From assembly GCF_002797595.1 (NCBI RefSeq), contig NZ_PGFE01000003.1, positions 310,001 to 374,000 of the forward strand: a DNA stretch of 64,000 bases. The letters are read 5' to 3'. The DNA comes from Sediminihabitans luteus. Its GTDB lineage: Bacteria; Actinomycetota; Actinomycetes; Actinomycetales; Cellulomonadaceae. Positions 17,947 to 26,423 of the stretch are shown in pieces. A model generated the notes under the pieces. That model was not told the DNA's origin and ran no database searches. It was given only the letters and a program-made list of their open reading frames with translations. A program made the translations under genes and the position numbers. Numbering within the stretch: the first letter of the stretch is position 1; each line of letters starts with the position of its first letter.

Positions 17947-19347
17947 TCATCGACGCGTCGTCGGCAGGACGAGGACGACGGCCGCGACCAGTGCCGCGAC
18001 GAGCAGCACGGTCCCGGCGAACATCGCACCCGCGTAGGTCGCCGCGACCGCGAGCACGAGACTCGTGCCGAGCGCCCCGCCGAGCTGGTGGAAGGCGTTG
18101 ACGGCACCCGAGGCGGCGCCCGCGTCGGCGGCGTCGACACCTACGACTCCGGAGGCGGTCAACGGCCCGAACGCGAGCCCCTGCCCCGCGCCGACGAGCG
18201 TCATGGGCAGCGCGACGCCCACGGCGTACGAGGTCGACGGGTCGATCGTGCTCAGCCATCCCATGCCGACGACCGCGAGCGCGAGCCCGACGACCAGCAG
18301 CGCGGGCCCGCTCGACCGCCGCTGCAGGCGCGGCACGGCGAGCGCGACGGCAAAGTTCACGATCGTCATCGGGAAGAACGCGATCCCGGCGGCGAGCGCC
18401 GTGAACCCGCGCGCGTCCTGCAGGTACTGGCTCGTGAACAGGAAGAAGCCCATCATCGCGCCGATGAACAGCAGCCTCGCGAGGTAGGCGCCGACGCGCT
18501 CGCGGCTCGTGAACAACCGCAGCGGCAGGACCGGCTGGGCCGCCGTCCGCTCGACCAGGACCAGCCACGCCAGCAGCGCGACGCCGGACACGAGCGCGAC
18601 GACGGTCACGGCGTCCGACCACCCCACCTCGCCCGCACGCACGAACCCGTACACGAGGGCTGCCGGGCCGGCGGTCGCCAGCAACGACCCGGCGACGTCG
18701 ACGCGGCCGGGCCGGCGCTCGGTCTCGGGCAGCGCGCGCAGCCCCGCGACAAGCATCACCACGCCGATGGGCAGGTTCACGAGGAACCCGGCCCGCCACG
18801 AGACCAGGTCGGCGAGCAGGCCGCCGACCACGAGCCCGACGCTCGCGCCGATCCCCGCGACCGCGCCGTAGGCGGCCGTGGCGCGGCTGCGCCCGGCACC
18901 CTCGGGGAACGTGGCGGTCAGCAGCGCCAGGGTCGACGGCGCGAGCACCGCGGCCCCGACGCCCTGCACCGCGCGGGCCCCGACGAGCCACGCCCCGGTC
19001 GGGGCGAGGCCGACCGCGACGGACGCGAGCGTGAACACCGCCAGCCCGAGCACGAACGTCCGCCGCCGGCCCAGCACGTCACCCGCGCGCGCCCCGAGCA
19101 GCAGGAGCCCGCCGAACGTGAGCAGGTAGGCGTCCTGCACCCACGCGAGCGCCCCCGACGACATTCCGAGCTCGGCCTGGATGTGCGGCAGGCCGGTGAT
19201 GACGATCGAGTTGTCGAGGATCACCATGAAGTAGCCGACGAGGATGATCGCGAGGACCGCGGTCGTGCCGCGGGCGGACGCCGACGGCTGGCCCGCAGAG
19301 GTGCGGTCGGCAGCGTCGGGCGATGAGGTCGAGGGTGCGCTGAACAT
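17947..19347 (-). CDS. MFS drug/solute exporter (DHA2-like, 14-TM type)
   Basis: 466 residues, nearly all hydrophobic helices. It carries the DHA2 motif LDNSIVITGLPHIQAELG in helix 1, motif A (LLLLGARAGDVLGRRRTFVLG) between helices 2 and 3, and the motif C region GAVAGIGASVGLVVGGLL. It should be a proton-driven exporter. It is divergent from the MmyB-type regulator, whose upstream region (19348-19448) holds the shared promoter element, so control by that regulator is likely. No clear ribosome site; the ATG at 19347 follows TGGAGAC closely. Confidence 0.92.
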   Translation of the reverse strand: MFSAPSTSSPDAADRTSAGQPSASARGTTAVLAIILVGYFMVILDNSIVITGLPHIQAELGMSSGALAWVQDAYLLTFGGLLLLGARAGDVLGRRRTFVLGLAVFTLASVAVGLAPTGAWLVGARAVQGVGAAVLAPSTLALLTATFPEGAGRSRATAAYGAVAGIGASVGLVVGGLLADLVSWRAGFLVNLPIGVVMLVAGLRALPETERRPGRVDVAGSLLATAGPAALVYGFVRAGEVGWSDAVTVVALVSGVALLAWLVLVERTAAQPVLPLRLFTSRERVGAYLARLLFIGAMMGFFLFTSQYLQDARGFTALAAGIAFFPMTIVNFAVALAVPRLQRRSSGPALLVVGLALAVVGMGWLSTIDPSTSYAVGVALPMTLVGAGQGLAFGPLTASGVVGVDAADAGAASGAVNAFHQLGGALGTSLVLAVAATYAGAMFAGTVLLVAALVAAVVLVLPTTRR

Positions 19348-19397
19348 GTCTCCAGTGGACGACGACGCACGGCCGGGCGGGAGTCCCGGCCGTGCCG

Positions 19398-19441
19398 GGT
19401 ACCGGCAGGACCTCCCACGACGACGCGGGCGGACGTACCGT
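19398..19441 (+). promoter_or_regulatory. Shared promoter of the MmyB-type regulator gene
   Basis: GGTACCGGCAGGACCTCCC, 19 bases, TACCGT, then seven bases and the ATG. If TACCGT is the -10 box, the transcript starts at or next to the ATG, so the regulator message would be leaderless. GCCGGGTACCGGC at its upstream edge is nearly palindromic and could be shared with the divergent MFS gene. Confidence 0.75.
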
Positions 19442-19448
19442 CGACGGC

Positions 19449-20345
19449 ATGGACCTGAAGGCCGAGACGCGCGAGTTCCTCGCGAGCCGCCGTGCGCGAC
19501 TCACCCCCGACAAGGCGGGCCTGCCCGCGTACGGCGGGAACCACCGGCGCGTGCCCGGCCTGCGCCGCGAGGAGGTCGCGATGCTCGCGGGCGTGAGCGT
19601 CGACTACTACACGCGCCTCGAGCGCGGGAACCTCGCGGGCGCGTCCGAGGAGGTCCTCGAGGCGCTCGCGGGCGCGCTGCAGCTCGACGAGGCCGAGCGC
19701 GGTCACCTGTTCGACCTGGCGCGCGCGGCCAACGCCTCGGGCGCGGCCCGCTCCCGGGCGCGCCGGCGACCGCCCGCGGTGCTGCGTCCCACGGTCCAGC
19801 GCATCCTCGACGCGCTGGACGCGCCGGCGTTCGTGCGCAACGGACGGCTCGACGTGCTCGGCGCCAACCCTCTCGGCCGAGCCCTGTACGCGCCGCTCTA
19901 CGACTCGCCGACGCGCTCGCCCGAGCGTCCCGTGAACACCGCGCGGTTCCAGTTCCTCGACCCTGCGGGTGCCGCGCGGTTCTGGGGCGACGCGGCCGAC
20001 CGCATGGCGCACGACGCGGTCGCGATCCTGCGCGCCGAGGCCGGCCGCAACCCGTACGACCGCGGCCTCACCGACCTGGTCGGCGAGCTCTCGACCCGCA
20101 GCGAGGACTTCCGTCGCCTGTGGGCGTCGCACGACGTGCGCCTGCACCGCACGGGGACCAAGGTGTTCCACCACCCCGCGGTCGGATCGCTCGAGCTCGG
20201 CTACGAGGCGCTCGAGCTCCCCGCCGACCCCGGGCTCCAGATGAACGTCTACACCGCCGTGCCCGGCTCGCCGTCGGCGGACGGTCTCACGCTGCTCGCG
20301 TCGCTCGCCGCGACGACGTCGGCGGAGGGTGCTCGCGTCGACTGA
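19449..20345 (+). CDS. XRE-type regulator with MmyB-like ligand domain
   Basis: 298 residues. The N-terminal helix-turn-helix has VPGLRREEVAMLAGVSVDYYTRLERG. The C-terminal part, with LDALDAPAFVRNGRLDVLGANPLGRAL and the ending typical of PF17765, is the MmyB-like ligand-binding domain, related to PAS folds that bind fatty acids in MmyB-type proteins. Such regulators are common in actinobacteria next to reductase and dehydrogenase genes. Here it faces an MFS exporter and lies near an aldo/keto reductase and alcohol dehydrogenase. No ribosome site is visible; a -10 box seven bases before the ATG argues for leaderless translation. Confidence 0.93.
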   Translation: MDLKAETREFLASRRARLTPDKAGLPAYGGNHRRVPGLRREEVAMLAGVSVDYYTRLERGNLAGASEEVLEALAGALQLDEAERGHLFDLARAANASGAARSRARRRPPAVLRPTVQRILDALDAPAFVRNGRLDVLGANPLGRALYAPLYDSPTRSPERPVNTARFQFLDPAGAARFWGDAADRMAHDAVAILRAEAGRNPYDRGLTDLVGELSTRSEDFRRLWASHDVRLHRTGTKVFHHPAVGSLELGYEALELPADPGLQMNVYTAVPGSPSADGLTLLASLAATTSAEGARVD

Positions 20346-20420
20346 CTCCCCCGCACGGGGGACCTGCGTCCACCCGGACGACGGTGCCGCGCGACACGGC
20401 CGCTGCGGGAGGATCGTCCC

Positions 20421-21821
20421 GTGACCACGACCATAGCCCCCACGGCTCCGCCCGCCCCGGACACCCGCACCTCGCTCGCGACGCCCGCCTGGGTGCTCGC
20501 CCTGATCGGCCCTCGCTGGGCGGTCTCGGTGATCTTCGCGTTCGCGCTGCTCGTCCTCCTCGCGATCACCCCGGTCGGCCTGCCGCAGATCGAGGTCACG
20601 GACTACACCGGGACAGTCTTCACGATGTCGGGGGTCGGGGGCTGGCTGGGGGACTTCGCGTCGCACAGTCCCTGGAGGTTCGACTCGTGGGTCGCGCCGT
20701 TGTCGTGGTTCGGCTCGCTGAGCTCGGTCGTCGCGGTGCTCCTCGCGCGTCGACGGCCGCTCGTCGCGGCCCTCCTCGCGTCGTGGCCGTTCGTCATGAT
20801 CCCGCTCGTCGGCACCTTCGTGTGGGGATGGTGGCTCGGCCTGCTCATGGTCACGGTCCTCGCGTCGCTCGAGGGCGTGCGGCGCGCTCTCGTCCCGCTC
20901 GCGGCGACGGTCGCCGTGACCGTCGCGTACGCGTTCAGCGGGGTCGAGGCGAGCACCCCCATCGGCATGGTCAGCGCGTCCGACGGCACGTTCGACTATG
21001 CAGTGAAGACCACGTCGTTCTACCTGATCGCGGTCGTCGCGGTCGTGACGACGTCGGCCGCGATCGGCGCAGGGGCCCGATCGCGCCGGCGCACGGCCGA
21101 GGCGACCGCGACCGCACGTCGGGCGTTCGAGGTGGAGTCGCTCGCCACCGAGCGCGCGCGCCTGGCGCACGACCTGCACGACGTCGTCGCGCACCACGTG
21201 TCGCTCGTGGCCGTGCGCGCCGAGTCCGCGCCGTTCGTCCACCCCGACCTCGACGAGGACGCACGGGCCGTCCTCGCACTCATCGCCACCGACGCGCGCA
21301 GCGCCCTCGACGAGCTGCGCCAGGTGCTGGCGGTGCTGCAACGGACGGAGAAGGACGGCGCGCGCGCCCCGCAGCCCGGTGCGTGCGAGATCGTGGCGCT
21401 CGTCGACCAGGCGCGCTCGGCCGGGCAGCAGGTCGAGCTCGAGGGCGCGTGCGACGACGTCCCGAGCGCGCAGGGCTACGTGCTCTACCGCGCGGCGCAG
21501 GAGGCCCTGACCAACGCGCGCCGGCACGCCCCCGGGGCGGTCGCGCACGTGCGGCTCTCGCGCGACGACGACCACGTCGGCCTCGAGGTCGTCAACGCGT
21601 CGCGCACGACGGGCGAACCGACGCCCGGACGCGGGCTGCTCGGCATGCGCGAGCGGGTCGAGGCGCTCGGCGGCACGGTCGAGGCCAGCACGCTCGACGG
21701 GTGCTTCGTCGTGCGGGTCGCGCTCCCCTGCCCGCCGGCGGACGGCGCGGGCAGCGTCGCGTCGTCCGCGACCGACACCGACCCGGGGCAGGACGCGACC
21801 GGACGGACGTCCGACGCATGA
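20421..21821 (+). CDS. NarL-type sensor histidine kinase
   Basis: 466 residues. The first 215 hold about five membrane helices, with one extracytoplasmic loop (about 60-95). The HisKA_3 dimer helix follows with the phospho-accepting His in ARLAHDLHDVVAHHVSL, then a HATPase domain (QEALTNARRHAPGA, GLLGMRERVEALGG). The C-terminal 30 residues are disordered. It should autophosphorylate and pass phosphate to the response regulator encoded next, whose start overlaps its stop (ATGA, 21818-21821). GTG start at 20421. The signal is unknown. Confidence 0.94.
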   Translation: MTTTIAPTAPPAPDTRTSLATPAWVLALIGPRWAVSVIFAFALLVLLAITPVGLPQIEVTDYTGTVFTMSGVGGWLGDFASHSPWRFDSWVAPLSWFGSLSSVVAVLLARRRPLVAALLASWPFVMIPLVGTFVWGWWLGLLMVTVLASLEGVRRALVPLAATVAVTVAYAFSGVEASTPIGMVSASDGTFDYAVKTTSFYLIAVVAVVTTSAAIGAGARSRRRTAEATATARRAFEVESLATERARLAHDLHDVVAHHVSLVAVRAESAPFVHPDLDEDARAVLALIATDARSALDELRQVLAVLQRTEKDGARAPQPGACEIVALVDQARSAGQQVELEGACDDVPSAQGYVLYRAAQEALTNARRHAPGAVAHVRLSRDDDHVGLEVVNASRTTGEPTPGRGLLGMRERVEALGGTVEASTLDGCFVVRVALPCPPADGAGSVASSATDTDPGQDATGRTSDA

Positions 21822-22459
21822 CCCGCGTCGTGGTCGCCGACGACCAGCCGGTCGTCCTGCACGGGTTCGCGGCGATCCTCGACTCGGCCGACGACCTCGA
21901 GGTCGTCGCGACCGCGACGGACGGGGTCGAGCTGATCGCCGCGGTCGAGCGCACCTCGCCCGACGTCGCGGTGGTCGACGTCCGCATGCCCCGCCTCGAC
22001 GGGATCAGCGCGACCGCGCGCATCTGCGCCGAGCACCCCGGCACGCGCGTGCTGATCCTCACGACGTTCGACCTCGACGAGTACGTGTACGACGCGCTGC
22101 GGGCCGGCGCGAGCGGGTTCCTGCTCAAGGACACCACGGCCGAGCGGCTCGTCGAGGGCGTGCGGATGGTCGCCGACGGCTCGATGCTGCTCGGCCCGAG
22201 CGTCACGCGACGCCTCGTGGGCGACTTCGCGGCCCGCGCGCCGCGCACCCGGGCCCCCGGCCTCGACGCGCTCACGCCGCGCGAGACCGAGGTGCTGCTC
22301 GCGGTCGCGCGCGGTCTGTCCAACGCCGAGGTCGGCGCCGCGCTGTTCATCGGCGAGCAGACGGTCAAGTCCCACGTGTCCGAGGTGCTGCGCAAGCTCG
22401 GCTGCCGTGACCGGGTGCAGCTCGTCATCGCCGCCTACGAGAGCGGGATCGTGGGCTGA
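21818..22459 (+). CDS. NarL/LuxR-type response regulator
   Basis: 213 residues. The receiver domain has the acidic pair (VVADDQ), the phospho-Asp in VAVVDVRMPRLDG, Thr in LILTTF and Lys in GFLLKD. A LuxR-type helix-turn-helix follows (LTPRETEVLLAVARGLSNAEVGAALF). It is the cognate partner of the upstream kinase, translated from an overlapping ATG. Targets are not evident; the next gene encodes a DUF2306 membrane protein. Confidence 0.96.
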   Translation: MTRVVVADDQPVVLHGFAAILDSADDLEVVATATDGVELIAAVERTSPDVAVVDVRMPRLDGISATARICAEHPGTRVLILTTFDLDEYVYDALRAGASGFLLKDTTAERLVEGVRMVADGSMLLGPSVTRRLVGDFAARAPRTRAPGLDALTPRETEVLLAVARGLSNAEVGAALFIGEQTVKSHVSEVLRKLGCRDRVQLVIAAYESGIVG

Positions 22460-22546
22460 CCCCGAGCGCGGCCGGGGTACGGACCGGGGTCACGACCAGG
22501 GTCGTCCCCGATGCCCGGCGTCCGCCCCGGCTGGGTCAATGGGCGC

Positions 22547-23359
22547 ATGGGGACACCGAAGAAGGACCGCCGGGCCTGGCCCGTCACCGCGACGCTCGTG
22601 GGCCTCGCCATCGCCGCCGTCGCGGTCACGCCGTACCTGACGACGTCGCTCGCCGACCTCGCCGCGGACGACGCGGGCGTGGCCCGCGGGTACGTCGACG
22701 CGCCCGCCCTCGTGCGGGTCGCGTTCTACGCGCACGTCGTCGCGGGCGGTCTCGCTCTCGTGCTGAGCCCGGTCCAGCTGTGGCCGCGCCTGCGCCGCCG
22801 ACGCCCGCACGTGCACCGCGTCATGGGTCGGGTCGTGGCCGGCGCGATCGCCGTGGCCGGGACCGCGAGCCTCGTGATCGCACCGTTCAACCAGGCAGGG
22901 CTCGTGGGCACGCTCGGCTTCGGCGGCCTCGGCGCGCTCTGGCTGTGGACGACGTGGCGCGGGGTCCAGGCCGCGATGGTGCACGACGTCGCCGCGCACC
23001 GTCGGTGGATGACGCGCGCGTTCGCGCTCACGTTCGCCGCGGTGACGCTGCGCCTGTGGACCGGCGTCCTGATCGCCGCCCAGGCCCTCGTCGAGGGCGA
23101 GTCGTTCGACCCGGCCGTCGCGTTCGACCGCGCGTACGTGATCGTGCCCTTCCTGTGCTGGGTGCCGAACCTGATCGTCGCCGAGCTGCTCGTGCGGCGT
23201 CAGACGTCGATGCGCGCGGGCGGAGGCGGTGGGGGCGCCGGGGTCGGCGCCGGTGCCGCGACGGGCGCGACGGCAGGGGCGGGCACCGGCGCTGGTCCGG
23301 GTGCCGGCGCCGGTGCCGGCGCGGGCACGGGCCCGGCACTGGGGACGATCGTCCCGTAG
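22547..23359 (+). CDS. DUF2306 integral membrane protein with Gly/Ala tail
   Basis: 270 residues. Residues about 10-205 contain six to seven membrane helices with the DUF2306 pattern. FYAHVVAGGLALVLSPVQLWPRLR is followed by HRVMGRV and later HDVAAHRRWMTRAFALTFAAVTLRLW, whose conserved histidines suggest haem or metal contacts (inference). Function unknown. The last 50 residues are almost pure Gly, Ala and Thr, and their DNA is also the 3' end of the convergent peptidase gene: 160 bp are read on both strands. The ATG at 22547 is chosen as the first Met before a positively charged start of helix 1; an upstream ATG at 22511 is possible. Confidence 0.82.
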   Translation: MGTPKKDRRAWPVTATLVGLAIAAVAVTPYLTTSLADLAADDAGVARGYVDAPALVRVAFYAHVVAGGLALVLSPVQLWPRLRRRRPHVHRVMGRVVAGAIAVAGTASLVIAPFNQAGLVGTLGFGGLGALWLWTTWRGVQAAMVHDVAAHRRWMTRAFALTFAAVTLRLWTGVLIAAQALVEGESFDPAVAFDRAYVIVPFLCWVPNLIVAELLVRRQTSMRAGGGGGGAGVGAGAATGATAGAGTGAGPGAGAGAGAGTGPALGTIVP

Positions 23360-25461
23360 GGCCCGGGCGCGCCGCCGGGGCCGGGACTCGCGATCGGGCC
23401 CGGTGCTCCGTACGCCCCGTGCGGGCCGTACGCACCGGGCGTGCCGTGCCCGCCGGGCGCGCCGTACCCACCGGGCGCACCGGGCCCCGCGGCGCGGCGT
23501 CGGCGGCCGCGCCGGACGAGCACGACCACCAGCAGCACGATCCCCACGAGGAGCGCGAGCATCACGAACACGACCCCCAGCCCGACCCACAGGGCGAGCG
23601 CCGCGCGGTCGGTCGCGCCCTGCGCCGTCGTGGCAGCCCCCGACACGTCGCCGTCGGCGAGCAGCTCGCGGGCATGCTCGGTGGTCGCGTCGAGCGAGAG
23701 CGTCATCTCGCCGAGCTCGGTCAGCGGGTCGCTGCTCGCCGCGACGGTCGCGGAGACCGTCCCCACGAGGGTGATGGCCTCCGCGGCCTCGGGCAACGTG
23801 CTGCCGAGCCGCCGGTATCCGGCCGCGGAGTCGGCGCGCTCGTAGTCGTCGCGGATCGCGGCGGGCACGGGCGTGCCGGTGGCCGCTGCGGCGGCCTGCA
23901 CGTCCTGTGCCGCCGCGGCCGCGCCGTCGAGGTCCGCGAAGGCCTCGCCCGCGACGTCGAACTTCCACGACGTCATGGCGGCGCGCAGCCCGACCGGCGG
24001 AAGCCAGGCGCCGTCGGTCTCGTCGAGCACCGCGTACTCCTCGCGTGCCTCGGCCCGGGCGTCGAGCTGCGTGGTGTCGCCGCGTCCGACGACCCACGTG
24101 CGGTACACCTCGTCGGCCTCCGTGGTGCCCGTGCCGGCCTCGACGAGGTCGAGGAACCGACGCTCGTCGGTCACGCCCTTGTTGGCGATGCTCTCGCCGG
24201 CGTCGTACGCGCTCTCCCCCTCGACGGCGGCGGACACGACCTGCGCGAACGCCTCGTCGTCGAGGTCGCCCACGAGCGCGTCGACCGCGGTGTGCGCCGC
24301 GGCGTAGCCGTAGGCCTCGGTGTCCGCGTCCTGGGTGCCGAGGTGCAGGGACGACCACTCCGAGAGCGGGATCGCGTCGGCGCTCGTGCGCGACGGCGCG
24401 GGCCAGGTCTCGGCCTTGCCGCCCTGCGCGTCGACGACGCGCATCGCGACCGTCTCGGCGAGCCCCTCGGAGATCCAGCGGTCGGTGAGCGCCGTCTCGT
24501 TGAGCCAGGCATGGCTGAGCTCGTGGAAGAGGAGGAGGTCGTCGAGCTCCTCCGACATCACGATCTCCTGCTCGTCGGAGTCGAACCAGCCGCCGTACCC
24601 GAGCACGAGCGGCGTCGAGTCCTCCCGGATCCGCTTGGCACCGCCGGGCCAGGGCAGGCCCACGGCCTCCTCGAGCGCGGGCAGGCCCTCCGTGACCCCG
24701 TCGGTCACGAAGTCCCGCCACGCCTTGTCGCCCGCATAGCTGAGGATCGACATCGTCGTGTCGCCGACGGTGACCTTGCCGACCTGCGCGCCCGCCGGGT
24801 CGCTCGCCGCGACGGCGGCCCAGATCCCGCCGTCGAACGTCTGGTCGGTCGCGGTGTACGTCGTCCGCCCGCCCGAGGACTTCTTCGAGAACTCTCCGTC
24901 GCTGGTGTCGAAGGTCATCCCGGACGGCACGACCACCTCGACGCGGGTGTTCCCTGGGTCACCCGTGCCCTGCGCGGCGAAGGTCGCGTACCCGGGCCCG
25001 ACGCGCGTGAAGTCGTCGGAGCGGGGCTTGGCCCCGGGGATGTCGTACGTCCATTCGATCGTGCGGCTCTTGCCGTACCGCAGCGCCGAGAACGTCGCGG
25101 TCGCGTAGGCCGTCGCCGGGTCCTCGGAGCCCTCGGTCGTCACGGTCAGCGCCGACCCGCCGCTGGTCGCGCGCACGTTCTTCGCGTTCGCGGGGACGGG
25201 GATCCCCCAGCTCGTCCAGAAGAAGTACCGGTTGCCCTGGTCGGGCGTGGTGTTGCGGATGGTCGTCGTGACGGTCGCACGCACGGGCGAGCCGTCGGCA
25301 GAGACGACGAACCGGCTGGTCGACGTCTCACCGACGCCGTCGGCGGCCTGGGCCGCCGGGGCGACGACGAGGGACGTCGCGAGCACGCCCGCCCCGAGCA
25401 GCCCGGCGATCCCTCGTCGGATCGTGCTCGCCCATCTCGTGCTGCCGCCCCTGCGTGCCAC
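23200..25461 (-). CDS. Membrane-anchored gluzincin metallopeptidase-like protein
   Basis: 753 residues. A signal peptide ends near VVAPAAQA. The catalytic zinc motif is HELSHAWLNE with the third ligand in ISEGLAE, 18-19 residues later: the H-E-x2-H...E layout of M1-like gluzincins. The N-terminal 200 residues look like a beta-rich domain and the 350-600 stretch is helical. A membrane helix (about 635-660, VGLGVVFVMLALLVGIVLLV) precedes an Arg cluster and a cytoplasmic tail rich in Gly, Tyr, Pro and Ala. It should be an aminopeptidase-like ectoenzyme or a cell-surface protein using that fold. GTG start at 25461 with GAGG about nine bases upstream; longer in-frame extensions are low-complexity and unlikely. 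Confidence 0.85.
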   Translation of the reverse strand: MARRGGSTRWASTIRRGIAGLLGAGVLATSLVVAPAAQAADGVGETSTSRFVVSADGSPVRATVTTTIRNTTPDQGNRYFFWTSWGIPVPANAKNVRATSGGSALTVTTEGSEDPATAYATATFSALRYGKSRTIEWTYDIPGAKPRSDDFTRVGPGYATFAAQGTGDPGNTRVEVVVPSGMTFDTSDGEFSKKSSGGRTTYTATDQTFDGGIWAAVAASDPAGAQVGKVTVGDTTMSILSYAGDKAWRDFVTDGVTEGLPALEEAVGLPWPGGAKRIREDSTPLVLGYGGWFDSDEQEIVMSEELDDLLLFHELSHAWLNETALTDRWISEGLAETVAMRVVDAQGGKAETWPAPSRTSADAIPLSEWSSLHLGTQDADTEAYGYAAAHTAVDALVGDLDDEAFAQVVSAAVEGESAYDAGESIANKGVTDERRFLDLVEAGTGTTEADEVYRTWVVGRGDTTQLDARAEAREEYAVLDETDGAWLPPVGLRAAMTSWKFDVAGEAFADLDGAAAAAQDVQAAAAATGTPVPAAIRDDYERADSAAGYRRLGSTLPEAAEAITLVGTVSATVAASSDPLTELGEMTLSLDATTEHARELLADGDVSGAATTAQGATDRAALALWVGLGVVFVMLALLVGIVLLVVVLVRRGRRRRAAGPGAPGGYGAPGGHGTPGAYGPHGAYGAPGPIASPGPGGAPGPYGTIVPSAGPVPAPAPAPAPGPAPVPAPAVAPVAAPAPTPAPPPPPPARIDV
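23342..23355. repeat. 14-bp perfect palindrome shared by two convergent coding ends
   Basis: GGGACGATCGTCCC reads GTIVP on both strands: it is the last codons of the DUF2306 gene and lies inside the Pro-rich tail of the opposite peptidase gene. Short hairpin potential in a tail-to-tail overlap suggests a transcription end signal. Confidence 0.6.
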
Positions 25462-25697
25462 GCTCGCCGCCCTCGTCGTCCGGCACCCGCGCGGCGGCCC
25501 GTCCGGCCGCCTCGTCGTGTGGTGCGGGGCGAGCGTAGCGATCCCTGTGCTCGACACGAACGGCGTCCCGCCCGCCGGACGCGCACGGAGCCGGCGGCGT
25601 GCCGAGCGCCCCGACGGGTGTGGCAGTCTGTGCTGGTTCCGGCGCGTCCACGCGGTGTGGTCCAGGAGGGCACGGGACCTGTTCCGAAGGACTCGTG

Positions 25698-26306
25698 ATG
25701 GACCGCGACACCGACCTGATGACCGTGCTCGACGAGGCGCACGACGACGCCCCGGGCGCGGACGACGCCTCGGGGGATCCGGCGTCCGACCGTCCCGAGA
25801 CCTCGCGCGCACGGCGGGTCGCGCTGGTCGCGGGCGTCGGGACGGCGCTCGTGGCGGTCGTGGCCGTCGCGACGACCGCGTACTGGAACTCGTTCGACCC
25901 CGCGCTGACACCGGTCGCCACGGTCACGGTCGACCCTGCCGCCGACGAGCCCCTCGGCGGTGGCGTGGTCGTGACGACGTGCGGGGACCCGCAGGTGCTC
26001 GACGCGGGCCCGGGTCCTGTCGCGGGCTGGTTCTCGGCGGTGCCGACCGGGGACGACGGCGCCCCGCTCCCGGCCGAGCAGTGGCCGTCCCAGGTCGCGG
26101 CGCACCCCGCGACCGTGCAGGTGCTCACCGACGACGGCACGGTGCTCGGCGGGATCGACCGCGCCGGGTGCGACGCGCTCGACGCCTGGACCGACCTGCC
26201 GGGCAACGCGACGGCGACGGACCCGTCGTGGGCGTCGGGGTCGATCGTGGTGCTCGACGCGGTGACGCGCGAGGTCCTCACGACCGAGGACATCCCCACG
26301 AGCTGA
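25698..26306 (+). CDS. Single-pass membrane protein of unknown function
   Basis: 202 residues. An acidic cytoplasmic N-terminus (1-38) is followed by one membrane helix (ALVAGVGTALVAVVAVATTAYW) and a 140-residue outside domain with two cysteines (TTCGDP and RAGCDAL) that could form a disulfide. I do not recognise a family. The ATG at 25698 follows GAAGGA at good distance; a GTG directly before it is possible. It is divergent from the metallopeptidase gene and upstream of the LPWTG surface protein. The 236-bp gap before it shows no further gene. Confidence 0.75.
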   Translation: MDRDTDLMTVLDEAHDDAPGADDASGDPASDRPETSRARRVALVAGVGTALVAVVAVATTAYWNSFDPALTPVATVTVDPAADEPLGGGVVVTTCGDPQVLDAGPGPVAGWFSAVPTGDDGAPLPAEQWPSQVAAHPATVQVLTDDGTVLGGIDRAGCDALDAWTDLPGNATATDPSWASGSIVVLDAVTREVLTTEDIPTS

Positions 26307-26423
26307 GCACCGCGGCGACGTGTGAGTCGAGTCACGATGCACGGGTTCACCCGGCCGTGCACGCACTTTCCTTACCACAAGGTCGGTAAGTTGAAAGTCT
26401 CACTACCTGATCCGAGGCTCTGC

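Noticed and set aside
25462-25697. Search for tRNA or small RNA in the 236-bp gap
   Set aside because: No cloverleaf or clear hairpin was found; it is likely promoter DNA of two divergent genes.
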